From the NCBI GenBank assembly GCA_003013855.2, contig ML058342.1, positions 2,293,120-2,357,119 on the forward strand: a DNA stretch of 64,000 nt, read 5' to 3'. This DNA is from Liriodendron chinense. Taxonomy: Eukaryota; Streptophyta; Magnoliopsida; Magnoliales; Magnoliaceae. The position numbers and the translations under genes are program-made. Positions 1 through 11,076 of this stretch are shown one piece after another. Numbering within the stretch: position 1 is the first letter of the stretch; every line of letters begins with the position of its first letter. The notes under the pieces were generated by a model that made no database searches, had not been told where the DNA came from, and worked only from the letters and a program-made list of their open reading frames with translations.

Positions 1-1515
1 CACTAACAAAAAAATTTACCACTCCACTCATCACACTTCCAAACAATGGCCCCCTATGGATCAAACAAAAAAAAAAAAAAAAAAGAATCCCACCATAGAT
101 CAATCTACTTTTTGGAGCTTTGTTTCTTGCAACACCAATAACTAAGACTTATGACACCTTCTCATTTTCTAAATATGAGCTCTCTTCTAGCTGCAACCCA
201 AACCCCTAGACGTTCTAGCTTATTAGCTTCATTAGTTCGTTGATCTAGCCCTTCTTCCTATTCTATCACCTCTCTTAGAACTCCCTTCTTCTGAGACTGA
301 AACTAGTACCCCTAGGGCACTTTGGAGATTTCCCTTCTGAGCCTCTCTTCAACAAATTGAAATAGAGTTACTACATAGTTCATGTCACAATCACCAAAGG
401 TCACTCCAACGAGCCTGCAGGCATTTCCAAGGGCTTCCTGAATCCACCGCATCCCCCTTGCCATCGAAACATGGTGATCGGATCTGCCCACCACTCTGTG
501 TTTCTTCAAAATTGCATATTGGTAACAAACTTGTGCTCCTCGACTGCCATCATTGCCAACTACTTTTCTAGATCGGCCACTCCCCTTTGAGCTTTTTGCA
601 CTATGTTGACCCCAATTTTGAGCTCTACACGTTTAAATGCACATGTTTTATTCTCTTGCTAACATATGAACATACCAAGCTTTTAGCTCATTCAACTGTC
701 TTTTTAAGCCCATAAGATGGAGCATAAAATGATATTGTTGTTACGATGATCCCCTACCAACTGCAACTCTATGACATGTCTTCCTCCATAAAGGTGTTTC
801 ATTATTTTCCTTACATGCCCATTGTTCCCATGATACTCAAGTCTATAATTATTTTGTAGTCTTTTGATTCCATATGTTATCCATTTTTTCCTTATTTGCC
901 TAAATCTCTACCCAATCCCCATTCACTTTTTATCTTCCTTGGTCATTTTCATGTTTCTTATCCTAATCGATTATCCGATGTAATGTACCATATACCATCC
1001 TTCCTATTTCCCTCCACAGGATACTTAGTTTCCACATTACATTAATTTCATGAGAATGGCAGATATAAAGAGGCTTTTGATATCCCACACTAGCAACAAG
1101 TTATGGATGAAGAGATCCAGACCTTGGGCCAATGCACATCTGGGATGTGGTCCCCTTTCTGAAGGAGAAGACAATTATCAGTTGTGGACGACTTACAAGG
1201 TGAAGGATCACCTTGATGGATCTTTGGGTAATACAAAGCCCATATGGTTACCAGGGGCTTCAAAAGGATGGACCAATCGGTCAACTTTAAAGGGACATTT
1301 GCCCTTCTTAGCAAAGATAACTTCAGCTAGTGCACTGACCTCATAGTTGTTGCAACTAGCAAACAGTGATACAATTTTCAGCTAGATATGAAGAAAGTTG
1401 TAATAAATTAAGGCGTGATTCTTGTGGAAAGGTACGGACAACACGCATAAATTCCACCTAATAAAGTAGGAAGAGATATGCACACCACATAATGGAGGAG
1501 GTAGAGCTAAAATCT
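1..1515. other. AT-rich intergenic sequence, nothing recognised
   Basis: No recognisable gene or repeat boundary. There is an A-run near 65-84. Short open frames exist on both strands (for example 312-509 minus and 1050-1346 plus), but they have no family motif I know and are flanked by stops. They could be remains of retroelement coding DNA, but I cannot support that. Confidence 0.4.
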
Positions 1516-2640
1516 ATGAATCCAGCTTTGTTGGGCACATGGTTATGGATATTTGTGACAGAGGACGGAAGTTTATGGAGAGGTGGTCACTAGAAAGCAT
1601 AGAGTTGGGTCCATCATTACACAAGACAGCATTGTGGGAGGCTGTGGCCTGGCTAGCCAACAAATTCAAGAATGTGGTGGGCTTTTCAATGGGGGTGATG
1701 GATCGCATATCCATTTCTAGGAGGATGTATGGTGTGGTGATAGGGCTTTGCGTGATTGTTTACCGACGTTAGCGAATCTCCCTAGAAGGAAAGATATTCC
1801 CATTTTCTAGTGCCACTCAAAGTCAGGTGGCACGGTGGAATGGTCCCCTCAATGCTACGGAAATCTCACAAATGAGGAAAGCGAAGAGTTCATTCAACAA
1901 CTGTCAAGGCTCCAAAGCTTTCAAATCACTTTGGGTAATTCAGATGCATTGGTGTGGAACTAGGATAAATCAGATCAATTCTCTATATGCCTATTCTATA
2001 GATGGATATAATTGCAAGGTCAGGGAGATCTCAATGCCCACACTACTTTTGTGTTGTCTTATGGAGCCCCTCCCAAGGCAGCGCAGCTTTTCCCATGGTA
2101 GGACGGAAGCAAAAAAAGTGCCAACTGTGGACAATCTTCAAAAAGTAATATGGCGATTACTAATATTTGCGTGATCCATATGCAAAATGCGGAGTCGATT
2201 GACCACTCTTTCTTCACTATAAATTCGCCAGAATGGTTTTGGAACGGTTTATATATAATCTTCAAAAAAAATGTTTTTGATATATTCAAAGTCTATTAGG
2301 TGATGTTGGGGTTTATTAATAGCTTCCTTTTAGCTTGAGACACAGGTGGTGGCAGTCAAAAAGGCGAGATGATTTGGCAACTTTCGCTTCAAGCAGGTCT
2401 TTGGGAATTATGGGGAGAGAGGAACAATTGATGCTCACAAGATCGAAGGCGTCATCTGGAAGAAATTTATATAAGGGCAAAATTGGATGTAATGGGATGG
2501 ACCCGTAGTATAAAGGCACTTGCTGATTTTCCCTTTGTTTCTTTGTCTAGGTCTTTCCTTCTTTAGTTTCTGCAGAAATATCATATCTATGCCCTTTGAA
2601 TAAATCTATCATTACCTTCCAAAAAAACAAAAAAGAAAAT
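1516..2640 (+). mobile_element. Degenerate LINE (3' end of pol, zf-RVT region)
   Basis: Read in three shifting frames, the plus strand gives pieces of the region after the reverse transcriptase in plant L1-type LINEs. There is an ALLGTWLW-like motif near 1525-1550, a GAPPKAA-like motif near 2065-2085 that opens the zinc-binding domain, an ESIDHSFF-like motif near 2190-2220, and a (W)GERNN-like motif near 2410-2430. The same motifs occur in the better preserved LINE at 11077-13180. A tail near 2595-2640 contains AATAAA followed by ATTACC and an A-rich run, matching the 3' end of other LINE copies here. Stops and frameshifts throughout make this a dead fragment. The 5' boundary is uncertain. 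Confidence 0.7.
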
Positions 2641-3209
2641 AGAGTGTTCCTTCATGGTAATTTGACTCAAGATATGTACATGAACTCAACCAACCTCCTG
2701 CCATGCTTCGTCCTCCATATCAGGCTTCAGTCTCAAACAATCCCATTTAGCATAGTTTGTGAAGTTCGCTCAGATATTGCTACAATCACCTCAAGTCAAA
2801 CCTCTAATCGAATTGAACATGACTGCACATTATTTTTCTGCGCTTCAGATAATGGAAATTGCATTGTAATCATGTAAATGACATGATCATCACAAATGAT
2901 TACACAATTCAGATTCAATCCTTAAACAATATCTTCAACAGCAGTTTGAGGTGGAGGACTCCGTCATATGGTTGTTGATTTAAACTCAAGTTGATCCCAC
3001 ATTATAGAAGCTTGTTGGTAATTGGTCTCCCCCCTCTCGAATCAGTTTGCTTCCTCACTGTACTTCATTCATTCTTGCTCTTCAAATTATCATATATAAG
3101 GGGTGTTGTCCCTTGCCCTCCATACCTTTGTTGTTCCAGCTCCGATTACACACCTTTGTTAACGCAAGACTAGATTGGGGATGACATTGATAACCAATAT
3201 ACTGCAGAC
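2641..3209. other. Intergenic sequence, nothing recognised
   Basis: Low-complexity AT-rich DNA. The open frames at 2596-2877 and 2991-3173 show no domain and no coding signature. No TSD partner for the LINE to the left was found here. Confidence 0.35.
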
Positions 3210-4366
3210 CAATGTTTTAGATATCCGTATGCACCCCAGACTGCAACCTTGGGATACGGAGACATATCAGTATCGCATGTCTAAGGGAATGTATTACGGT
3301 CTTAAGGAAACAATGGGAAAATGATAGAATTTTTCAATGAAACTTCACAATATGTTAAAAGATACATGATTACACACTTTGAACTCAAGACATCACACAC
3401 ACACACAAAAAAATAAAAAGTGTGCATATTAGATTTTCATAGCATGGGGGCCAAAACTATGCGTTGTCAAACAAAAGTCATGCAACTATTATATCAAAAG
3501 AGAGTCCATATCATTCAAATCTCATAAAATGCTAGCAATAAAACACAAACAATACATCCAAAAAACATCAAAGACTGGCCAATCTATAGATCAACCTACC
3601 TCATCAACGCCTACACACGCGTGTGCGCACGCATAAATATATTTCAGTCAATTTTGGTTTACTGTCATTTAAAAATGTATTTTTTTAATCATTTTTCATT
3701 ATTATTAATTAAAAAAGCAATTTTTCCAAAAAAAAAAGTGTGGACAATCTGTAGATCGAACTACAAGTATAATTTTTCCATACTCTACTTACATTTTAAA
3801 TAGGTGAAAATAAAATATTTCTTAGCCCAATATGTTCTGTTTTCCACATTTAAACTCGAACAAACTTAACCTCAAATCCATGTCACTGCATGAAAGTCTT
3901 GCTTAGATATGGATTTGCAACTTGTTCCTTCATAATTTACAGATAAGAAGCGAATTTAGACCAGAAAAAAAAAAACAACAAAAAAAAAAAGAATTGCATA
4001 GACGAATGGGTTCAAACTTCCAACCCATTTCCGCTATCAGATTGTGATTTTCCCACCAAAAATGAGATTCATTGAAGTTTCCTAAATGCAGCTACGAACA
4101 ATTTCCCCCAATTTTTTTTGGGAGAAATGGGATTTTTTTTTCCTCAAATTGTCAGTTATGCACGCTGAGTATAAATTATATGCATCGTCCATGTCACTGA
4201 TACAAGGGAGTATTATAAAGGTGACTGCACAATATGTTGCAATATCTGTACCACTAGACACCACATGATACGTGCAATATACTGAGGAATATCGGGGAAT
4301 TTTCAATTCCTCCTATATCCCATATCGGTGCGATGCAATATCGACAGAATCAGCCAATATACATTG
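3210..4366. mobile_element. Candidate hAT-like non-autonomous element, GATATC-rich
   Basis: The left end CAATGTTTTAGATATCCG and the right end (reverse complement CAATGTATATTGGCTG) are imperfect inverted repeats, and the flanking arms are rich in ATATCGG and GATACG words. The interior is AT-rich with no coding capacity. The ends match the better defined elements at 21253-22232 and 15282-16132. Unlike those, no clean 8-bp target duplication is visible (ctgcagac on the left, aagactac on the right), so the boundaries are less certain. Confidence 0.5.
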
Positions 4367-4440
4367 AAGACTACTACTGAAGATTTTACAACCTGTGCTT
4401 TAATTGAGGATATGGTCCTTGAAAGAGTGGAAGAGGAATC

Positions 4441-4479
4441 CTCTAGCCAACCTTTTTTTTTAGAATGCTCTAGCCAACC
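4441..4479 (-). repeat. 15-bp T-rich insertion between 12-bp direct repeats
   Basis: ctctagccaacc occurs at 4441-4452 and exactly again at 4468-4479. Between the copies are 15 bases made of nine T followed by agaatg. This is the footprint expected of an extremely 5'-truncated LINE or other poly-A retroposon in minus orientation, of which only the tail was copied. Local slippage is the alternative. Confidence 0.5.
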
Positions 4480-5250
4480 ACAATTAATTGGGACAAGGCT
4501 TAGATGATGATGACGACGACAATAGGAGACTTGATGCAAGCCACACAAGTTGGCCAATCAAAGATCAAGAACATCCAAGTGTCCTAGTCAAGGATCTTGA
4601 CCATCCAACTATCAATATTGAATATTTGAATGGTTTCGAGGGTCAAAAATGATCTCATGGATATCAGCAGTTCTGATGATGTGCAACCAAATTAGAGGAC
4701 AAAAGTTAGTTTTTACATTAGGAGTTAGCTGAGTTAGTTGAACAAGTTTCACTTTAATATTTGTGTCACTTATTTGGTGTACCAGCTTTCAGGTATCAAA
4801 CAATGTCAAAATGACATGAAATTGGTCCTTTTGAAAGTATTAACTTAGCTTTCAAACTAGCCCATAATCATGCAACTTCAATATCATTTTGAGCATGGAC
4901 AACTTACAAAAAGCATGTATGGTTGTGACGGGATTCAAAATTATTTCGGGCTTTGTGAATTTTTTATTAAATAAATGGTTTGGATTAGAAATAATTTAAA
5001 GCATGTAAACATGTAGAGACTCTTTTATGAGTAGTTATGATGGTTATTTTGAATAAAAACAGTTCTCTCATGTTGCTGTGATGGAATCATTTTTTCATTG
5101 ATATGATGTCTTTAGAAAACCTAGGGTGTGATATAACAAACAAGGCATTGTCCAATCACAAACAATCTAGTGGTTCACAATCAGCACCAACATATTTACA
5201 TTTACTCACCACTCAGATTCAATTACCTCACCGCTCTCATTCAATTTCTC
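4480..5250. other. Intergenic sequence, nothing recognised
   Basis: AT-rich sequence without recognisable coding or repeat structure. Confidence 0.35.
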
Positions 5251-7440
5251 ATTTCCTTTAAGAATCCCTTTGATTGGGTGATCTAAACCATCCACTCAAT
5301 GGTTGTCAAATTGACAGTCCAACTCAATTACAATATAGAAGGTCCAATAATAGATGTGAACCGTCCAATAATAGATGTGAACCATACATCATTTGCAACT
5401 GGCCTCTATTGCACATACCTCTAGATGACAGCTATGATTCAATAATTATAACAATTAGGCCAATGACCACTAAAATGATGGTCCCTATCCTTTTTTCCTA
5501 CCAAATATCTATACAACTTGAAACAGAAGGAAATAAACAACAGCAAATATACAACTGAAAAAAAAAACTACCAGCAAAATGTTTGTTTCTATCAAATATA
5601 AAAGATACAAATGATCAATTTGAATCATCCACCAGTTGGATCCCACATTCAATAGCCCGTTCCTTACAAGAATCACTTTGATCACATGATTGTCACCATC
5701 TAATTTTGATGGTCAATGAAAAAGACGTTCACATGGATTTGATATTTAAGAATGGTGCATCCACCATATGAGCAGCACCCAAATTGCCCGACTGCCCGTC
5801 TCCTAAGAATCATTTTTGACGGACAATTCTTACCCTCTGATCGACTATCAGTAAAAAGGACAACCAAATCAATTAAAACAGAATGGTCCAATTATTGATC
5901 TGGGCGCTCATCGCATGCACCTGCCTTGGATCGCCAATAACTCTCAAGTCTCAAGAATCCCTTTAATTGGGCAATCCTAACATCTGATGGATTGATAATA
6001 AAATGAACCGCAGCAGTTGTAATGAGAATGATCCAGCAATCAGTTTGGACCATCAATCATGAAACTCCTGCCTTGGACTGCACAATCTCCCAAGAGTAAT
6101 AATCACTTTGATTGGACAATCCTAAAGTAAATTGAAAGATCTAGATCAATTGAGAACAGGTCAAACCATCGATCTTGACCAGCCATATCATTGACCTAAG
6201 CTTGGATGACCAGTCTCTCAGGACTTTGATATGATGATCCTAACCGTTTAAGTTAACCAATGAATAATAATACAGATGGTCCAAATTATAGATACAATGG
6301 GTCCAATGACTAATCTCGATAGACAATTATGTCAGACATAAGTAAGATTGCATGTGTTTTCCAATTCCTAATCATTTCATCAATGGTCAATAACATGAAC
6401 GAGCCATATTACTTTCAAAGAAGAGGTTTCATCACAGATCTAGATTGTTTACACCATAGAACCCACCTTTGATCACCCGTCTCAAAAGAATCACTTTTGA
6501 GTTGAGGATCTTAACAATCTGAACAATCGGCAACTGACTGGAGGATCCTGATCAATCATAAAAGAAAAGTTACATAGGATGGGACCATCCATCATGTTCC
6601 CCACCTTGGATTTCCATACCAATCAACCGATCACACCAATGAAAGTCTTAACAGTTTGATCAATGGCCAACTAATTTGACAGTACACAATAAAGGTCCAT
6701 CCCCAAGCTTGAGTGCAAGGCTCCACCTGTCGATAGTTTTAAGATCAGCTTCGGCGGCTGTTCAATCCTGGATTTGGTGTGTGAGGCATGGTCCGCACCA
6801 GCAATGGTACAGTACTGTTGATTCTCAGGTCCCCCTGGAATCAAATGTTTCAATTTCACTGAAGCTGCAGTGTTGCTACAAGCAATAAAGGTTTTGGTGA
6901 TTTTAATTTCTTCCCGGTTATTATTGAAGGGGATAGCTACGATGCAATCACCTTGCCCCAATTAGGTCACCATCCATGGAGATAGAGGAAGCTTTGAACC
7001 TGTGTAATCAGGTGGAACTTAGTGACTTCTCGTATGTCCCTAGAGAAAGCAATGATGAAACTGAAGGGCTAGCTAAATCAGGAGCTACAAAGACCACTCC
7101 CCTTTTTTTCTTTTTTCTTTCTTTTTTTGAAAGATCCAACCTCCTCATTCAAGACCGGAGATAAGGATGTGTTTCTTCCTCTCTTGTATGTGGGCCTACA
7201 TTTTTTGCTTTTGTTTCACTCTTCTCTCTTTTGTGGATTCTCATTGCATGTCATGTTCCTCCTTTTTTTCTTCTTCTCTCTTCTCAATAAAATTCAGATT
7301 AGCAATAAAAAATAATAATAGAGGTCCATCCTATCAACCATAGATTTGATTGCTCATGGCTTCTCAAGAATCACTTTGATCCCAATCCAATCAACTCTCA
7401 ATAAAACAGATGGTTGAGCTCAAGACCCTTCCCCAATGCA
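5250..7440. repeat. Degenerate tandem array, ~143-bp period
   Basis: A core like AAGAATCACTTTGATTGG followed by caatcctaacc recurs near 5262, 5668, 5808, 5953, 6096, 6216, 6483 and 7360. Consecutive well-spaced copies are 140, 145 and 143 bp apart, and larger gaps are roughly multiples. Each core is followed by a degenerate segment containing words like gatggtccaa and ccttgga. The array is old and diverged. It is interrupted by the LINE fragment at 6703-7321. A 23-bp unit is also duplicated in tandem at about 5342-5388. The same core reappears at 23.1-23.95 kb. Confidence 0.6.
6703..7321 (+). mobile_element. 5'-truncated LINE tail (RNase H domain)
   Basis: The plus strand encodes, across frames, the RNase H region found at the C terminus of many plant LINEs: an FSGPPGI-like segment and TEAAVLLQAIK-like helix near 6815-6890, VIIEGDS near 6920-6940, and YVPRESNDETEGLAKSGA near 7033-7090. 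A T-rich 3' UTR follows, and the tail near 7285-7321 has an AATAAA and an A/T-rich end. The flanks carry a 10-bp direct repeat, aggtccatcc, at 6693-6702 and 7322-7331. This is the target-site duplication and fixes the insertion at 6703-7321. The host sequence is the ~143-bp array. Confidence 0.8.
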
Positions 7441-8078
7441 ATTGACTATTTCATGAATTGAGAAATTTCATCTTTTATTTACATTCTCTCACTTCATGAA
7501 TATGGGTCTTCTTGCTAATTGCCTAATTCATGCACTGTATAAGAATGGCTGCCCAAACAGCTCTTTGGCATACTTCATGAATTAAGCAATTGAATTTCAC
7601 GGAGTAGATGTCAATCCAAAAAGCCCCTTAGTGTTAGACATCTCTCACATCAATTGTCGATAAGGTTTTCAATATCAATGTCAGAGCATGTATATTGGAG
7701 CTTTAGTGCTCCAAAATGATTTGTATTATGTATTGAAAACACAAACGCAATATGCTGCAAATCAAAGAAAAAGAGTTCACTAACATTAAGAAAAATCCTT
7801 TAATAAATCAGAAGAAAAAAAATTGAATTAAAAAAGATCAGAAAATTTGAAAATAGAATGTGAAACACATAATTAGGGATTAACATAACATAACATATTA
7901 TGTGCGCACATTAGATCCTCCTTCCAAATGGTAGAAAAATTGTTTGCATCATTTTGTACAAGAAAGTGATATGGGATGATAGAGGCAATAGTTCTTCTAA
8001 GATTAAATATCATCAAAAGAAGAAAAGAAAATTTACATTAGACTTGGGAGAAAAGGCCACTCTATGACCAAACCAAAT
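7441..8078. other. Intergenic sequence; possible continuation of the minus-strand LINE
   Basis: No clear feature. The stretch just left of 8079 may continue the minus-strand LINE relic seen at 8845-9320, since the MITE between them has a target duplication, but I could not read convincing LINE motifs here. Confidence 0.3.
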
Positions 8079-8844
8079 CATTGTTTGGAGTATCCCCGAT
8101 CTTATCAAAATATTCCCAATATTATATGTATCTCCAGCTCGACGATATCAATAACATTAGTAGCGATACCGATAACACTAGTAGCATCAGAAACTCTACG
8201 TATTGACGATGTATCGCCAATATTTTCAACTATGTAAAGTCCAAGAGTATCGCCAGTGTATCAGCGATATTTCGATAATATCACAAATGTATTGATATCA
8301 CCAAAAATTTGTTTATTAAAAAAAAAATTCATTTCAATTTGTTTATAGGCACATGGTTGTATGCAGCATTCAAATTTTCAATGATAATATCGATAATATC
8401 ACAATATTATAGTCATCGCAACATGGGCAATATTCATACCACAGTCTTTAATTTCCTTTGCAATTTTCAATGATTTCTCAGTGAAATATCGCATTGTCAA
8501 TATTCTGAAATATTGATGGATATTTGGATGGAAGGTTGGATGGATGTTTAGATGGATAGAGAGGATGATTGGATGGATAGATGGGATGGTTTGACCGATT
8601 TCTTACAACACCACATGCTTTTTGGCCCCCCATTAAACAGAAACTTGTTATGTATACATTATTTTTGCAGTTTTTTTATTCATAAATATGTAAATATGTG
8701 TATTTTAGCATCTTCTAAAGTTTTATTGAAAAATTCTACGGTTTTCCCCATGTTTCCCAGTATTTCTGGTTATCAGCGATATCGATATTGTTTCTGTATC
8801 CCCAACCATCAAAACTTGTAGCGATACAGATACTTCAAACACTG
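8079..8844. mobile_element. hAT-like MITE with 8-bp target duplication
   Basis: Left terminus CATTGTTTGGAGTATCC, right terminus (reverse complement) CAGTGTTTGAAGTATCTG: inverted repeats starting CA(T/G)TGTTTG. The flanks are aaccaaat (8071-8078) and gactaaat (8845-8852), an 8-bp target duplication with two mismatches. The 766-bp interior is non-coding, with many TATCGATA-type words. An 8-bp duplication and CAnTG ends are typical of the hAT superfamily. It lies at the edge of a LINE RNase H relic. Confidence 0.7.
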
Positions 8845-9320
8845 GACTAAATCACCCGCTACATGATTTACATCCCTGCTTGCATTGGTGAAGGATAGCA
8901 ACACGATCCCCTTCATCTCCCTAGTTTGCCCAATCCAACAAATTAAGAGCCATGGGTATTCAACTGAAGATGCTACCCATCCAATTACATTACCCAAGCC
9001 CCCTTCAATTATTGAAGGGGGAGCATGTAAACGAATAAGCTCACGAATGCCCTTCCAAGGGGCCCGACCTCCCTCATTGAGTCAACTGTTTCAATTGGGC
9101 CAGCATAAACACGACAGATTCTTCCTCGGACCTCTCTAGTGACACCCCTGATCATAGCCAAACCTGGACTACCCTTGGAACTACCCTCAAGATTGAACTT
9201 CCACATTTCCCACGGTGGCAAAGACCAATTCATGTGAATAACATGCCAGCAACACTTTGAAGGAAACTTAGCATGCAAGCAATCCCAAAGGCTGTTGTTA
9301 CATGTTGCTCCCATTCTGTG
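8845..9320 (-). mobile_element. LINE RNase H domain relic
   Basis: On the minus strand, 9250-9090 encodes WSLPPWEMWKFNLEGSSKG followed by a GLAMIRGV-like stretch and VYAGPI. These are the opening strands of the RNase H domain in plant LINEs, where the consensus runs LKLNFDGSSKGNPG. Further along, 8997-8850 encodes ANVIGWVAS and then NHVAGDLVQ, matching the domain's later SANVIGWV and AN.vADxLA motifs. A frame change separates the two halves. The hAT-like MITE at 8079-8844 abuts the end. Non-functional. Confidence 0.75.
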
Positions 9321-9420
9321 AATCTTGTCTCATAAACTCTCGTATGCATTTCAAACAAGGTAACTTTTCTCTCATAAACACGTGTATGCATTTCAACCAA
9401 GGTAAAAAGTACATATCAGC
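9321..9420. repeat. Tandem duplication, ~45-50 bp unit
   Basis: Two adjacent imperfect copies containing ctcataaac, tatgcatttcaa and caaggtaa at about 9328-9370 and 9371-9410. No function is suggested. Confidence 0.55.
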
Positions 9421-10193
9421 AAATATGACATATATATCACCAATAGGCTGGCAATGAACAAGGCCACGAACATGAAAAATCAATATTTTACATGTCAATT
9501 TTTTTCCACCAGAAAATCCAAAAGCATTTCACCCCAAGCATTTGGCACTCATCCCACAAATGCACACCCCTGAGCATTTGATAATTACATTCGGATGAAT
9601 AATGTCGTTGGCACTCATCCCACTAATACACATCCCTAAGCATAAGAATTCATAAATCCAAAATCCCCCCAACCCCCCCAAAAAAAAAGTTTCCACTACT
9701 CTATTTCTCCCTCACTCTAATCTCTCTTAGGTTGTGTTAATCTCTCTCATAGTCTCATAGTCTAATTCATAAATCATACTACGGTAGCAAGTATCAAGTT
9801 GAAGAAGCAAAAGATCAAGAAGAGGAGATCAATCATCAAGCAAAAGATCTCCCCCCTTTTACTCTTCTAACTCTCTCGTTTTCTCATTCTCTCCCGCTCT
9901 GTCATTCCCTCTCACTCTCTCTCATTACTTAAGTTATTCTCTGTCTTTAACTCTTAATTCTCTCTCTTACTCTTAACTTTTACACTCAAATCTCAATATA
10001 TTGCTAATCTTTTTCAAGTTTGATTGTGTTACTTGTGTTAGTTTTATAAATAAATAAAAAAAATTACAATTTTTCAACTTTCAAGTTCAAGACTCAAGAC
10101 AAGTTATCAACTACTCCACCATAATACCAACTCCAAGTCTCCTACAAGGCTACATTACAAGGGGGATGTGCAAGATTCAAGATCAAGATCAAT

Positions 10194-10195
<2 letters not shown>
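9421..10195. other. Intergenic, CT-rich toward the right
   Basis: The phrase ggcactcatcccac occurs twice (about 9547 and 9612) beside ttcggatgaataatg. A related phrase is near 56255-56350, so this is probably a small dispersed repeat. From 9700 onward the sequence is CT/TC-rich and leads into the microsatellite. No gene seen. Confidence 0.4.
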
Positions 10196-10269
<74 letters not shown>

Positions 10270-10350
10270 CAAGTGTAAAAGTATAAGACCCTCTTATCTC
10301 TCTCTCTCCTACAAGTGTAAAAGTATAAGACCCTCTTATCTCTCTCTTCC
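10196..10350. repeat. (CT)n microsatellite plus two 42-bp tandem units
   Basis: An uninterrupted CT run of about 69 bases (10196-10264) is followed by two near-identical 42-bp units starting ctacaagtgtaaaagtataa at 10267 and 10309. It lies just upstream of the BED-type transposase pseudogene. Confidence 0.9.
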
Positions 10351-10451
10351 TCTCTTCTATTAGATTAGACATTTGGACTTGAAAACTTAGAAGTAGACGT
10401 AACTCTCTCCAATCTTGATCCCTCATCACATCTTCTACCCAATCTTCTTCT

Positions 10452-11076
10452 TTGAGACCAAAGTTCAATGACCCGAGATGGAAGTACAGGTGTTACCGTA
10501 GCGCTTCCGAAAAAATGTATATAGCGTGCGAGCTTTGCGGGTTTGTAAGTGCCCATAGCATTGGCCGACACAAGCAACACACTGCACACACTCCAAGATC
10601 AAATGCAAGAGCATCTTCCAATGTTACTCCAAAAATCCAAAAGAAAATCATGGAGTATATGGACAAACATGTTCGAAAAAGGCATAAAAAATCGATGCTT
10701 AAAGAAGAATTCATGGAACGTGAAGCTTATGAGGATATTGGTGTAGATGTTGATGTCGATGATGCCACACCTAAGTCCACAGAACGATATAAACCGCCAA
10801 CACCCAAAGGATCTCATGGGCATAGGCTAATGGATAGTGTAAACCACATCCCGATGATGTGGTTGACCAAAGGGGTACAGAAAAAGGACCCACTTAAACA
10901 ATACTTGAAAACCGATATAAGAATGCGAAAACCACAGTTGAGTAGATTTTTTTTTTTACATTGCTAAGTCGGTGTAACATTCAACACCATTATATTGAAG
11001 GGCTTCAAAGTTATGAGCAATAAGTCAATTTGGACCTGAACTTAAGCCCCATTCAATCAAGAAGAGGGGGGAACTT
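10452..11076 (+). pseudogene. hAT-family transposase-like pseudogene, 5' part (BED zinc finger)
   Basis: An open frame of 171 codons starts MRPKFNDPRWKY and contains a BED-type finger: CELC at about residues 27-30 and the GRHKQHTAHT histidines at about 43-51. A basic linker follows. After a frameshift in a T-run near 10950-10960, the sequence goes on to encode FYIAK and FGPELKP, which correspond to the entry into the DUF659 region of plant BED/hAT proteins (usual form FFY...FGPG.KPP). The coding sequence is then cut at 11077 by a minus-strand LINE and resumes at 13181. hAT transposases cut and paste DNA; domesticated relatives exist, but this copy is broken by frameshifts, stops and the LINE. 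Confidence 0.75.

Noticed and set aside
1050..1346. 98-codon open frame
   Set aside because: No family motif, and an equally long open frame lies antisense. No evidence of coding.
10142..10468. 108-codon minus frame with long RE repeats
   Set aside because: It is a translation of the (CT)n microsatellite and the 42-bp tandem units.
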